Positions 7,008 to 15,148 of a stretch of 29,077 bases of DNA are shown in pieces. The notes beneath the pieces are model-generated. The model was not told where the DNA came from, made no database searches, and saw nothing but the letters and a program-made list of their open reading frames with translations. Position 1 is the stretch's first letter, and the number at the start of each line of letters is the position of its first letter. The DNA lies in NCBI GenBank assembly GCA_027858355.1, contig JAQICW010000652.1, positions 1-29,077 on the forward strand, written 5' to 3'. The stretch comes from Desulfobacula sp. Its GTDB lineage: Bacteria > Desulfobacterota > Desulfobacteria > Desulfobacterales > Desulfobacteraceae. The position numbers were made by a program, and so were the translations under genes.

Positions 7008-9638
7008 ATGATGACAAAAGATACTATAGAGAAGATATTTAAAAAAGAAATATTAGAAAATAATATACGAAATGTAATTATAACCTCTATAATTGCAATG
7101 ATTGCTATCCCTTTCTTCACTATTTTAGATTTTTTTATGTATCCAAAATATTTATCAATTCTTTTTCCATTAAGAGTAATTATGACAACACCTTTTGTTG
7201 TAGTTTTTTTTACAATAAAAAAATCAGCTTTTTTACAAAAACATATTAATAGAATTAGCATATTTTTGTTTTTAGAAGCTGGATTTGGTATTTCTCTTAT
7301 GATTCATTTAACAGAAGGATATTTTTCTCCTTACTATGCTGGTTTGGTTGTTGTTATTTTGGTATTATGTGTAACTTTAACTCTGCCATTACAAAAGACC
7401 ATTTTGATAAGTTCTTGGATTTATGCTTCATATATTATTCCAATTTCAATTAAGGGGAATATCGACAATATACCTATCTTGCTTAATAATAATTTTTTTC
7501 TTATCGCAATGGTTGTATTTGCACTTTTTGGAGCATACATAAAAGAGCTTAATCAATATAATGCATTCAAGGCCCGTTATGAAATTCAAAAATCCAACGA
7601 AGAGCTTAACAAAGTCACACAGGAGCTAGCGGAAACTAATAAGAAGTTACGCAAGCTTGATGAGATGAAGATGCGGTTTTTTTCTAATGTGAGCCATGAA
7701 CTTCGAACTCCTTTGACCCTTATCATCGGTCCGCTTGAGCAACTTCTGCAAGGCTGGAATAACATGGACCCTGTTCCAATGCTCCGGGCCATAGAAGCAA
7801 ACGCCCATCGACTCCTGCGGCAGGTGAACACCATACTGGATTTTGCCAAGGCAGATGCGGGAAAGTTGATCTGCCACTATAAAAACGGAAATCTGGGTAA
7901 AATTCTTTCAGAGCTTGCTGAGGCAACCATCCCCTATGCCAGACAGAAAAATATCGATATAACCATTTCCGGAATGGATAAGATTCCTGATACTGACATG
8001 GATCTTGAAAAAGTCGAAACCATTGCAGCCAATCTCATTTCAAATGCATTGAAATTCACTTCTGACAATGGAAAAATAAATATTTGTGCCGGGAGCGATA
8101 AGAACTGTACCTGGTTTGAAGTTCAGGATACGGGCATAGGTATTCCCGAAGAAAAAATAGAGTTGATTTTTGAACGATTTCTACAGGTGGATGATCAACA
8201 TTCCCGGAAGAATGAAGGCACAGGGCTGGGGCTGGCAATGGTTCGTGAATTAGCCTTGCTCCATGGAGGAGAAATCAATGTAAGTTCCAAAATCGGTAAA
8301 GGATCTACTTTTCAAGTTAAGCTTCCACTGAAGCCACTTCTTCCCAAGGATGATCGCAGAAAGCAAGCAGGACGAAGAAAATTCGACCAGATTACAGCAA
8401 AAAGGCTTGATGCACTGATGGATAAGGAATACCAGGAAAGGGTTAAAATCAATAAAAGAACCCTGTTTGCCGATGTGGTCAAGGGTTCCCTGAGCGATAG
8501 CATTACTGAGGAATATAAAGATAGAAAATCAGCTCCACCAGATGCTCATAAAATTTTAGTGGTGGAGGACAACCCTGACTTGAGGGCATTCATCGTCAGC
8601 AACCTTATTGAAACCTACCTGGTGGAACAAGCTGAAAACGGTCGTCAGGGATTGGAATTGGCCAGGAATATAAATCCGGATTTGATCATATCCGATGTGA
8701 TGATGCCGGAGATGGACGGATATGAACTATGCCGGGAAATTCGTAAAGATCACTTCCTGTCCGATATTCCAATTATCCTGGTCACGTCAAAATCAGGGGG
8801 AGAAGCTGTTGAAGCTGGACTTGAAGTTGGTGCTACGGATTATGTGCCCAAACCCTTTGAGATGCGGGAGTTGAAAGCCCGAATTGCCGCCCATGTAAAG
8901 AATCGCTTCCTGGAAAAGAATATCAGTGAACGGGACACCCGATTGACCGCTATTGGACATATGACCAGTACTGTGGTCCATGACCTTAAGAATCCCTTGA
9001 ATACGATCATGGGATTTACCCAGCTTGCCCAGATGGATTCTGAGGCCCTGGAAGAGAAAGAGATCTCCAAAAACCTGTCACTGGTTATGGAATCATGCGA
9101 TCGGCTAAACCGGATGATTGTCGATCTATTGGCTTTTGCAAGGGGCTATGCCCCCCAATTAAACATTGAACCTATCGTATTGGTCCCTTTTCTGGAGACG
9201 ACCTTGAGCATCCACAGTGACAGGCTGGCGACCATGGGTATCTCACTTGTCTCCAGTTATAAATCTTGCGATCATATTCAAGTGAAATTTAATTGTGATC
9301 AGATACACAGAGTATTTGACAACCTGATCATGAATGCCAAAGAAGCATTCTTCCATGGGAACCATGAGGCTGAAGACAAAAAAATATGGGTTACTGCCGA
9401 ATGTGAAGAGAACCATGTCGTGGTTCGGTTTGTAGACAATGGTCCGGGGATTCCGGAAGAGATAAAAAATTCATTGTTTGACCCCTTTATAACCACTGGG
9501 AAAAAGTACGGGACCGGACTGGGACTTGCCACTGTCCATAATATTGTTTCGGCCCATTCCGGGGAGATCTCTTTTGAGCCAAAGGGCAAAGAGGGCGGTG
9601 CCATGTTTGAACTGAAATTTCCCATAATTAAACCCTGA
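7008..9638 (+). CDS. Membrane hybrid histidine kinase with two kinase cores and an internal receiver
   Basis: 876 residues. Residues about 20-178 form roughly six membrane helices (a membrane-embedded sensor without a large outer loop), then a coiled coil (190-220). Kinase core 1 has H230 in FFSNVSHELRTPL, N-box NLISNALKF (342-350), DTGIGIP (374-380) and GTGLGLA (404-410). A receiver at 514-635 has Asp563 (SDVMMPEMDG) and Lys615. Kinase core 2 has H658 in VVHDLKNPL, N-box near 771-780, DNGPGIP (810-816) and GTGLGLA (835-841). It starts 6 bases after the radical SAM gene and ends 9 bases before the HD-GYP regulator, its probable partner. The first roughly 555 bases are about 26% GC and the rest about 45-55%, with the change near residues 185-195. 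The ligand is unknown; context suggests the pathway's product. Confidence 0.88.
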   Translation: MMTKDTIEKIFKKEILENNIRNVIITSIIAMIAIPFFTILDFFMYPKYLSILFPLRVIMTTPFVVVFFTIKKSAFLQKHINRISIFLFLEAGFGISLMIHLTEGYFSPYYAGLVVVILVLCVTLTLPLQKTILISSWIYASYIIPISIKGNIDNIPILLNNNFFLIAMVVFALFGAYIKELNQYNAFKARYEIQKSNEELNKVTQELAETNKKLRKLDEMKMRFFSNVSHELRTPLTLIIGPLEQLLQGWNNMDPVPMLRAIEANAHRLLRQVNTILDFAKADAGKLICHYKNGNLGKILSELAEATIPYARQKNIDITISGMDKIPDTDMDLEKVETIAANLISNALKFTSDNGKINICAGSDKNCTWFEVQDTGIGIPEEKIELIFERFLQVDDQHSRKNEGTGLGLAMVRELALLHGGEINVSSKIGKGSTFQVKLPLKPLLPKDDRRKQAGRRKFDQITAKRLDALMDKEYQERVKINKRTLFADVVKGSLSDSITEEYKDRKSAPPDAHKILVVEDNPDLRAFIVSNLIETYLVEQAENGRQGLELARNINPDLIISDVMMPEMDGYELCREIRKDHFLSDIPIILVTSKSGGEAVEAGLEVGATDYVPKPFEMRELKARIAAHVKNRFLEKNISERDTRLTAIGHMTSTVVHDLKNPLNTIMGFTQLAQMDSEALEEKEISKNLSLVMESCDRLNRMIVDLLAFARGYAPQLNIEPIVLVPFLETTLSIHSDRLATMGISLVSSYKSCDHIQVKFNCDQIHRVFDNLIMNAKEAFFHGNHEAEDKKIWVTAECEENHVVVRFVDNGPGIPEEIKNSLFDPFITTGKKYGTGLGLATVHNIVSAHSGEISFEPKGKEGGAMFELKFPIIKP

Positions 9639-9647
9639 GGATAATAC

Positions 9648-10730
9648 ATGGAACTGCCCAATCATATTCTTGTTGTTGACGACGATGATATGAATCGTCT
9701 TTTGATAAAGAGCATTCTATCGCGGATGCTGTATCAGGTGAGTGAAGCCTTCGACGGTATTGATGCCTGGGAAAAAATGGGTTCTCTTTTACCCGACCTA
9801 ATCCTTCTGGATCTGAGCATGCCGCGTATGGGTGGATTTGAACTGATCCATAAACTTAAAAATGATCCAGTAAAAAAAAATATTCCTATAATGATTATTT
9901 CAGGGCATGATGAGCTGACGGATCGTGTCAAGGCTGTTGAAGCAGGAGCTGATGATTTTCTGCCCAAGCCTTTGGAGCAGATCATACTGAAGGCCAAGGT
10001 CAAGTCGCTTCTCAAAATCAAGGCCTACAATGATCATATGCAAAATTACCAGAACAAGCTGGAAGAGGAAGTTGCAAAAAAAACAGCCAAACTGAAGCAA
10101 GCATTTGATGAACTGGAAGCTGCTTCTGAAAAAATGAGGCTCTATTCCCTGGATACCATATTAAGGCTCTCCCAGGCAGCGGAATATAAAGATCAGGAAA
10201 CAGGTGATCATATCCAGCGTATTGGATATTATATTCAGGTGATCGGCCATGCTATCTCGTTGGGCAAACAGGAGATAGATGAATTTTTTTATGCATCTCC
10301 CATGCATGATGTGGGGAAAATCGGTATTCCCGATAACATCCTCATGAAACCTGGAAAACTGAATGCTGAGGAGTGGATCATCATGAAACAGCATACCACA
10401 ATTGGCGGGAAAATTTTAAGCGGGTCAGACTCAAGCATACTGAAAACAGCTGAAATCATAGCATTAACACATCATGAAAAATGGGACGGATCCGGCTATC
10501 CGGGCAACCTAAAAGGATTGGACATTCCGCTGCCCGGACGGATTACCGCCGTTGCCGATGTATTCGATGCCCTGACATCAAAACGTCCCTACAAAGATGC
10601 ATTCCCCATGGAAAAGGCGTTTGCCATCATTAAAGAGGAACAGGGGACAAGCTTTGATCCTGATCTGATTGATGCTTTTTTTGCGGTTAAAGACGATATC
10701 ATTGCCATTCGCAATAAATACTGTGATTAA
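9648..10730 (+). CDS. Response regulator with HD-GYP c-di-GMP phosphodiesterase output (RpfG-like)
   Basis: 360 residues. The receiver domain (6-125) has the acidic pocket D11-D14, phospho-acceptor Asp55 (LILLDLSMP) and Lys107 (PKP). A coiled-coil linker (130-165) leads to an HD-GYP domain with HD at 220-221 (MHDVGKIGIPD) and HHEKWDGSGYP at 275-285. The HD pair and GYP triad are intact, so it should hydrolyse c-di-GMP. It lies 9 bases after the hybrid kinase with its own GAGGA ribosome site, so the two form a kinase/regulator pair. It closes a possible loop with the PilZ domains of the first gene. Apparent last gene of the operon; no clear terminator follows it. Confidence 0.92.
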   Translation: MELPNHILVVDDDDMNRLLIKSILSRMLYQVSEAFDGIDAWEKMGSLLPDLILLDLSMPRMGGFELIHKLKNDPVKKNIPIMIISGHDELTDRVKAVEAGADDFLPKPLEQIILKAKVKSLLKIKAYNDHMQNYQNKLEEEVAKKTAKLKQAFDELEAASEKMRLYSLDTILRLSQAAEYKDQETGDHIQRIGYYIQVIGHAISLGKQEIDEFFYASPMHDVGKIGIPDNILMKPGKLNAEEWIIMKQHTTIGGKILSGSDSSILKTAEIIALTHHEKWDGSGYPGNLKGLDIPLPGRITAVADVFDALTSKRPYKDAFPMEKAFAIIKEEQGTSFDPDLIDAFFAVKDDIIAIRNKYCD

Positions 10731-10823
10731 ACATATACACGACTTATAAAAACGAAATATCAGCTTTTTTTCACTTAAACTCCACCAATTGTGAAAATTG
10801 CTGTGATCTGCTAATAAATAGTC

Positions 10824-12377
10824 ATGAAAATATATTTAAAAGATATCCTTAATCTTGATTATCTCATCAGCAGGGATAATGCCCTTGATTCCAAGGAAGA
10901 TATCAGATCAAGGGAGCTTAAGGATCGCAAGATCTACAGAAGGTGTAAAGGCAGTTCTGAAACTGACATGACTCTTCTGCTTTCATGGCTCAAGTGCAGA
11001 AAAGATGAAAAAGGGCTGCCAATTCTGCCCGGCACTGTTTTTTCATCCCTTTATACCTGTATGGTTTATATAATGATTTTTTCAGGACTTATTACCGGGA
11101 TATCCATGGTGTATTCATTCCTTGCTTATCATGGTACACGGCCTGTAAATGTGACAAGTTTTACAGCACTCTTTATTGTGTTGCAGGTAATTTTTATACT
11201 GTTTGCTCTGGTTTTACTGGTACGAAGGAGAGTGAGAAGAAATAACAGTTATGCAGGTTCAATAGTTCATACATTTGTCTCTTCCCTGTTTTTTAATGTG
11301 CTGCCCATAATTATAAAAAAAACGGGTAGATTGATTTTTAACCAGAGTATTGAAGATCCGGAATATTTCATAAGCTTCATGCGCATGAAAACTAAAGAAT
11401 ACCAGGATCTTTTTTTCTGGCCTTTTTTTATTTTAACGTCTCTGTTTGCCTTCAGTTTTTCAGCAGGTGTTCTTGGTGGAATGTTTTTCAGAATAGTTGT
11501 AAGTGATATGGCCTTTGGGTGGCAGTCCACGTTAATGGCTTCCAGTTACAATGTCCATGATCTGGTATCATTCATAGCTTTACCATGGTCATGGTTTATA
11601 CCTGAAATCCTTGCAGTTCCAAGTATTGAACAGATAGAAGGCAGCCGCATTATTTTAAAAGAGGGTATCTATTCTCTGACAACTCAGGATCTTGTCTCCT
11701 GGTGGCCTTTTCTTTGTTTTGGAATTTTGTTTTATGCTGTTATTCCAAGGGGGCTGCTTATTATTGTTGGAAGTTTTTTTCAACAGCAGGCATTAAAAAA
11801 TTTTAATTTTGCAAACCCAAATTTCAGACTGTTGATTCTCAGGATGAAGTCTCCTGTCCTTGGCTTTGATACTCGAAAGAGTGCAGTGGATCAAGGCATT
11901 GAGCATATTCCTGTAAAGAGTGAGTCAAAAACAGATTTTTTTAATTCTCAGCAAAATGTGCCTGCCGGAAAAGCATTGCTTCTTGTCTCAAAAAGTGTTT
12001 ATTGTCGTGAAACTATCCAGACAGTTGTTAAGGGTATTGAAAAACACTTGTTTTTGGAGTTAAAAGAGACAATCGGGATAAATTTTGATTTTGATAATGA
12101 TGCAGATGCTGTAACCATGATCAGCAAAAGTAATGCAGACCAGGTGATCATTCTTCAAGAAGTCTGGCAGCCTCCCATACGGGAACTGTTTTATTATATT
12201 AAAAAGATAAAGGAGATTATCCCTGGAGGCATACCTTTATATGTTCTGCTGACCAGGGATGCAGGCCAGGAAAATCTTGGTGTGGACAGGAGTGATGTTA
12301 ATTTTAAAGTGTGGGAAAAAAGTGTGTTTAAACTTGAGGATCCGGGAATATCAGTAATAGGGTTTGTGCAGCCATGA
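10824..12377 (+). CDS. DUF2868-type integral membrane protein
   Basis: 517 residues with four hydrophobic segments at about 78-102, 112-134, 198-225 and 292-318; the last (SWWPFLCFGILFYAVIPR) looks like the conserved region of the DUF2868 family. The C-terminal 180 residues are soluble. The stop overlaps the ATG of the next gene by 4 bases (ATGA), which indicates translational coupling with the DUF3482 GTPase. In other proteobacteria these two families occur as neighbours, and the function of the pair is not established. I see no ribosome site of note before ATG 10824. Family call made from the membrane pattern, the conserved segment and the partner gene. Confidence 0.72.
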   Translation: MKIYLKDILNLDYLISRDNALDSKEDIRSRELKDRKIYRRCKGSSETDMTLLLSWLKCRKDEKGLPILPGTVFSSLYTCMVYIMIFSGLITGISMVYSFLAYHGTRPVNVTSFTALFIVLQVIFILFALVLLVRRRVRRNNSYAGSIVHTFVSSLFFNVLPIIIKKTGRLIFNQSIEDPEYFISFMRMKTKEYQDLFFWPFFILTSLFAFSFSAGVLGGMFFRIVVSDMAFGWQSTLMASSYNVHDLVSFIALPWSWFIPEILAVPSIEQIEGSRIILKEGIYSLTTQDLVSWWPFLCFGILFYAVIPRGLLIIVGSFFQQQALKNFNFANPNFRLLILRMKSPVLGFDTRKSAVDQGIEHIPVKSESKTDFFNSQQNVPAGKALLLVSKSVYCRETIQTVVKGIEKHLFLELKETIGINFDFDNDADAVTMISKSNADQVIILQEVWQPPIRELFYYIKKIKEIIPGGIPLYVLLTRDAGQENLGVDRSDVNFKVWEKSVFKLEDPGISVIGFVQP

Positions 12378-13771
12378 TACCTGAATTTGCAATAATTGGC
12401 CATCCCAATGAAGGAAAATCTTCTGTGGTATCCACTCTTACCGAAGACGATCAGATTCAGATCAGTCAGTTTCCAGGGGAGACAAAGGTATCAAAGAGAT
12501 ATACCATAACAATTGATGGAGAAAAAATTATCTCCTTTGTGGATACACCGGGATTCCAGGTTCCCAAAAAGACCCTTGCCTGGTTTAAAGCCTTTAAAGG
12601 TCCTTTAGAAAAAATAGTTGAAACGTTTATTAATACATTTAAACACGATCCTTTTTATGCAGATGAGTGTGAGCTTTTAAAACCTGTGGCAAAGGGAGCA
12701 GGCATTATTTATGTGGTGGATGGCGCAAGACCGGTGCGCAATGACGACCTGGCTGAAATGGAAATTTTACGACTTACCGGCCGTCCGAGAATGGCCATTA
12801 TAAATTCTAAAACCAATGAGAAGAATTATATCTCTGACTGGAAACTTGAATTCCGCAAACATTTTAATTCAATTCGTGAGTTTGATTCCAACAGTGCTGA
12901 TTTCAGTGAACGGATTAAAATGCTTGAAAGCCTTAAAGCCATTGATCAGGAATTGGAAGATGTGCTTTCTTGTGTGATTTTTGCATTTACAAAGGAGTGG
13001 GAAAAAAGAAACAGCCTGGTGGCAGCATTAATATCCCTAACTATTGAAAAAAGTCTCTCTTTTGATGTGTCTGAGACTGTTACCTTATCCTATGACAATG
13101 AGAAAGTTAAAGACAGGCTTGATAAAAAATATCAGGATTCTATTAAAAATTTTGAAAAACTGATGTTTAAAAAAATCAGAACCCTGTATAAACACAATCT
13201 TTTTGAGTATCATCTTTCTGAATATTCCATACTCAGACATGATCTGTTTTCAAAACAGACCTGGGAAGTTCTGGGGCTTACCAGACAGCAGCTTGCAGCA
13301 GCAGGTGCTGTAATCGGCGGTACTGCAGGTGCTGTATTGGATACAGCAGCAGCAGGTATTACATTTGGTATTTTTACTGCCGTGGGTGGAGTCTTAGGTG
13401 CTGGTTCCGCCTGGTTTGGCGGGAAAAAAATGACCAGGGTTAAAAAAGCAGGCATACGGCTCGGACAGGATAAACTTCAGCTGGGACCCAATAAAAACAT
13501 TCAGCTTCTCTATATTCTCATTGACAGGGTTTTGATTTATTATTCCCATATCATAAACCGACCCCATGGCCGCAGGGATCTGCAGGAGTTGTCACAAAAA
13601 AAAGAGAGTGATAAAAAAGGCTATTCCACAGGTTTTTCCACAAACCAGAAAAAGATATGTTCAAGGTATTTTAAAGTTGTCAGCGGTCAATCCCTTATCA
13701 AGGATAAAAAGGTGGTATCTGATTTTGAAGAACTCATTGAATCCATGCTCAATAAAATATCGACAGGCTGA
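12374..13771 (+). CDS. DUF3482-type Era/TrmE-like GTPase
   Basis: 465 residues. The GTPase domain is N-terminal: P-loop GHPNEGKSS (9-17), G3 DTPG (57-60), then VVDGARP and a noncanonical G4 region (AIINSKTN, 142-148) in place of NKxD, which I recall being variable in this family too. A long helical region follows, then a glycine/alanine-rich hydrophobic segment at about 313-352 that could insert into or lie along the membrane. It overlaps the DUF2868 membrane protein by 4 bases, so the two probably act together at the inner membrane. Biological role unknown. Its stop codon lies inside the left arm of a 15-bp inverted repeat shared with the converging gene. Confidence 0.78.
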   Translation: MIPEFAIIGHPNEGKSSVVSTLTEDDQIQISQFPGETKVSKRYTITIDGEKIISFVDTPGFQVPKKTLAWFKAFKGPLEKIVETFINTFKHDPFYADECELLKPVAKGAGIIYVVDGARPVRNDDLAEMEILRLTGRPRMAIINSKTNEKNYISDWKLEFRKHFNSIREFDSNSADFSERIKMLESLKAIDQELEDVLSCVIFAFTKEWEKRNSLVAALISLTIEKSLSFDVSETVTLSYDNEKVKDRLDKKYQDSIKNFEKLMFKKIRTLYKHNLFEYHLSEYSILRHDLFSKQTWEVLGLTRQQLAAAGAVIGGTAGAVLDTAAAGITFGIFTAVGGVLGAGSAWFGGKKMTRVKKAGIRLGQDKLQLGPNKNIQLLYILIDRVLIYYSHIINRPHGRRDLQELSQKKESDKKGYSTGFSTNQKKICSRYFKVVSGQSLIKDKKVVSDFEELIESMLNKISTG

Positions 13772-13858
13772 TACAAAACGCTAATGTGTGAGCATACGCT
13801 CCTCTTCGAGCCCCCAATTTCTACGTTGGAAAAATTTTCATTCTGTATCAGCCTGTCG
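13761..13858. repeat. Perfect 15-bp inverted repeat at a convergent gene junction
   Basis: CGACAGGCTGATACA at 13761-13775 is matched exactly in reverse complement at 13844-13858, with 68 bases between. The left arm contains the stop of the DUF3482 gene and the right arm ends 2 bases before the stop of the minus-strand regulator. It could serve as a bidirectional terminator, although there is no T-tract and the loop is long. It could equally be the ends of a small mobile or repetitive element; the loop holds a further short repeat, GAGC-atac-GCTC. Confidence 0.6.
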
Positions 13859-13860
13859 TG

Positions 13861-14946
13861 TTATGCTTTTCTTCCAAAGGGAATCTTAAGTTTTTTCATT
13901 CGTTTTCTCAAAGTTGACGGGTGAATCTTAAGTATCTTTGCAGCTCCTTTGCTGCCTTCTACACGGCTATTGCAGGAATCAAGGACATACTTGATATGTC
14001 TTGCCATCACTTTGTCAAACTCCAGAGATTCAATGGAAAGTTTATTGCTCGCTACTGTTTTAGATTTTGTCTCACTGTTTTGAGATATTCCAATATCCTT
14101 GAAATAGAGAAGATCTTTCCTGTCAAGTATCAGAGAGCGTTCAACTGCATTTTCAAGTTCTCTTATATTTCCCGGCCAGTGATATTCCATGAGTTGATCT
14201 ATGGTACCAGGGGCGGGAGCTGGAATATTAAAGCGTTTCATCTCCTTTGATTTTTTTTCTATGAAATGATGCACCAGTGCCGGGATATCTTCTTTCCGCT
14301 CTTTTAATGGCGGAATCACAATGGGGAAAACCCTGAGCCTGAAAAAAAGATCAGCTCCTATTACATTTTCACCGGATATCCTGCGCAGTTCATCCTGAAG
14401 ATATCTGTTGTCGTCTGTGAGAAGATCCTTTAAACTTTTCAGCTCCCTGTATCGCAGACTATTGGTAAGTGCAATGGCACATGGCTTGCTCAAAAGAGTT
14501 AAAAGATTGATATGTTCCCGGGTGAATTTTTCTTTTCCATTATTAAAAACACTGAAAACCCCAAGCATTGTTCTCTCAAGGACCAGATCCATGACAATGG
14601 CTGATAGATCAGATGCCCCGAGTCTGCTGGCTACAGGGCCTGTAACAGGATCATCTCCGAGCCGGTCAATTAACCTGATACGAACCGAACGCTGGTCTTC
14701 AACCTGTCTGCGTCCTTTGGCAGACAGTTGTATTTTCATTGAAGAAATTTCTCCGGATTTAACAGTGGCAAGGGCAATGGTTTCAACAATGCCCGCATTG
14801 CGGTGATATACATGGAATCCCATCTGGCCTGCAGGTAAAAAATTGCGCACATATAAAAAATATTGGTGCAGGGCTTTTTCAATCTCAAGACTTCCGCATA
14901 TTTTCAGCGTTGCCTGTGTAAAAAATTCTTTTTCATCGACTTGCAT
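13861..14946 (-). CDS. Sigma-54-type activator with GAF sensor and HTH but AAA+ core missing
   Basis: 361 residues. Residues about 5-165 are a GAF-like sensor domain (cf. FhlA/NorR). Residues 170-197 are the usual linker before the AAA+ domain (GENVIGAD). The sequence then jumps straight to DLFFRLRVFPIVIPPLKERKEDI (199-221), normally the late part of the sigma-54 interaction domain, followed by YHWPGNIRELENAVERSL (255-272) and a Fis-type HTH at about 318-352. Walker A, GAFTGA, Walker B and sensor I, about 140 residues, are absent, yet the frame is intact across the junction at about 14350-14356. It cannot drive sigma-54 open-complex formation as written. It may be a decaying gene, a DNA-binding competitor, or a ligand-responsive repressor. 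It has a good ribosome site (AAAGGAAC) and is divergent from the diguanylate cyclase. Confidence 0.8.
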   Translation of the reverse strand: MQVDEKEFFTQATLKICGSLEIEKALHQYFLYVRNFLPAGQMGFHVYHRNAGIVETIALATVKSGEISSMKIQLSAKGRRQVEDQRSVRIRLIDRLGDDPVTGPVASRLGASDLSAIVMDLVLERTMLGVFSVFNNGKEKFTREHINLLTLLSKPCAIALTNSLRYRELKSLKDLLTDDNRYLQDELRRISGENVIGADLFFRLRVFPIVIPPLKERKEDIPALVHHFIEKKSKEMKRFNIPAPAPGTIDQLMEYHWPGNIRELENAVERSLILDRKDLLYFKDIGISQNSETKSKTVASNKLSIESLEFDKVMARHIKYVLDSCNSRVEGSKGAAKILKIHPSTLRKRMKKLKIPFGRKA

Positions 14947-15009
14947 GGCTGTTCCTTTTAAATATGTTTTCAGGGATTGTGTTTTCTGTAAAAAATTCTG
15001 TCTTAATTG

Positions 15010-15029
15010 CCAGTTTATATTAAAACTGG
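15010..15029. promoter_or_regulatory. Palindrome in divergent promoter region, possible operator
   Basis: CCAGTTT and AAACTGG form 7-bp arms around a 6-base spacer between the divergent sigma-54-type regulator and the diguanylate cyclase gene. The position suits an operator for either gene, possibly bound by the HTH protein encoded next to it. There is no direct evidence of binding. Confidence 0.35.
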
Positions 15030-15097
15030 ATAATAGAATAGTATCTTTTTATAACAAATCAGATTTCTGCAAATATTCATATTTTTGTATAAAAATA

Positions 15098-15127
15098 TTG
15101 CAAACTTTTTATTAATATGTCTAATAA
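15098..15127 (+). promoter_or_regulatory. Possible sigma-70 promoter of the diguanylate cyclase
   Basis: TTGCAA at 15098-15103 and TAATAA at 15122-15127 are separated by 18 bases and end about 21 bases before the start codon, which would give a very short leader. Motif-based only, in AT-rich DNA. Confidence 0.3.
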
Positions 15128-15148
15128 TGCGTATGCAGATATCAAGGT

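Noticed and set aside
6641..7261. Minus-strand open frame of 206 codons across the radical SAM/kinase junction
   Set aside because: It lies opposite two well-supported genes in very AT-rich DNA, has low-complexity Ile/Phe/Lys content and no ribosome site or family motif.
14408..14806. Plus-strand open frame of 132 codons
   Set aside because: Antisense to the truncated sigma-54-type regulator; no motif and no start signal.
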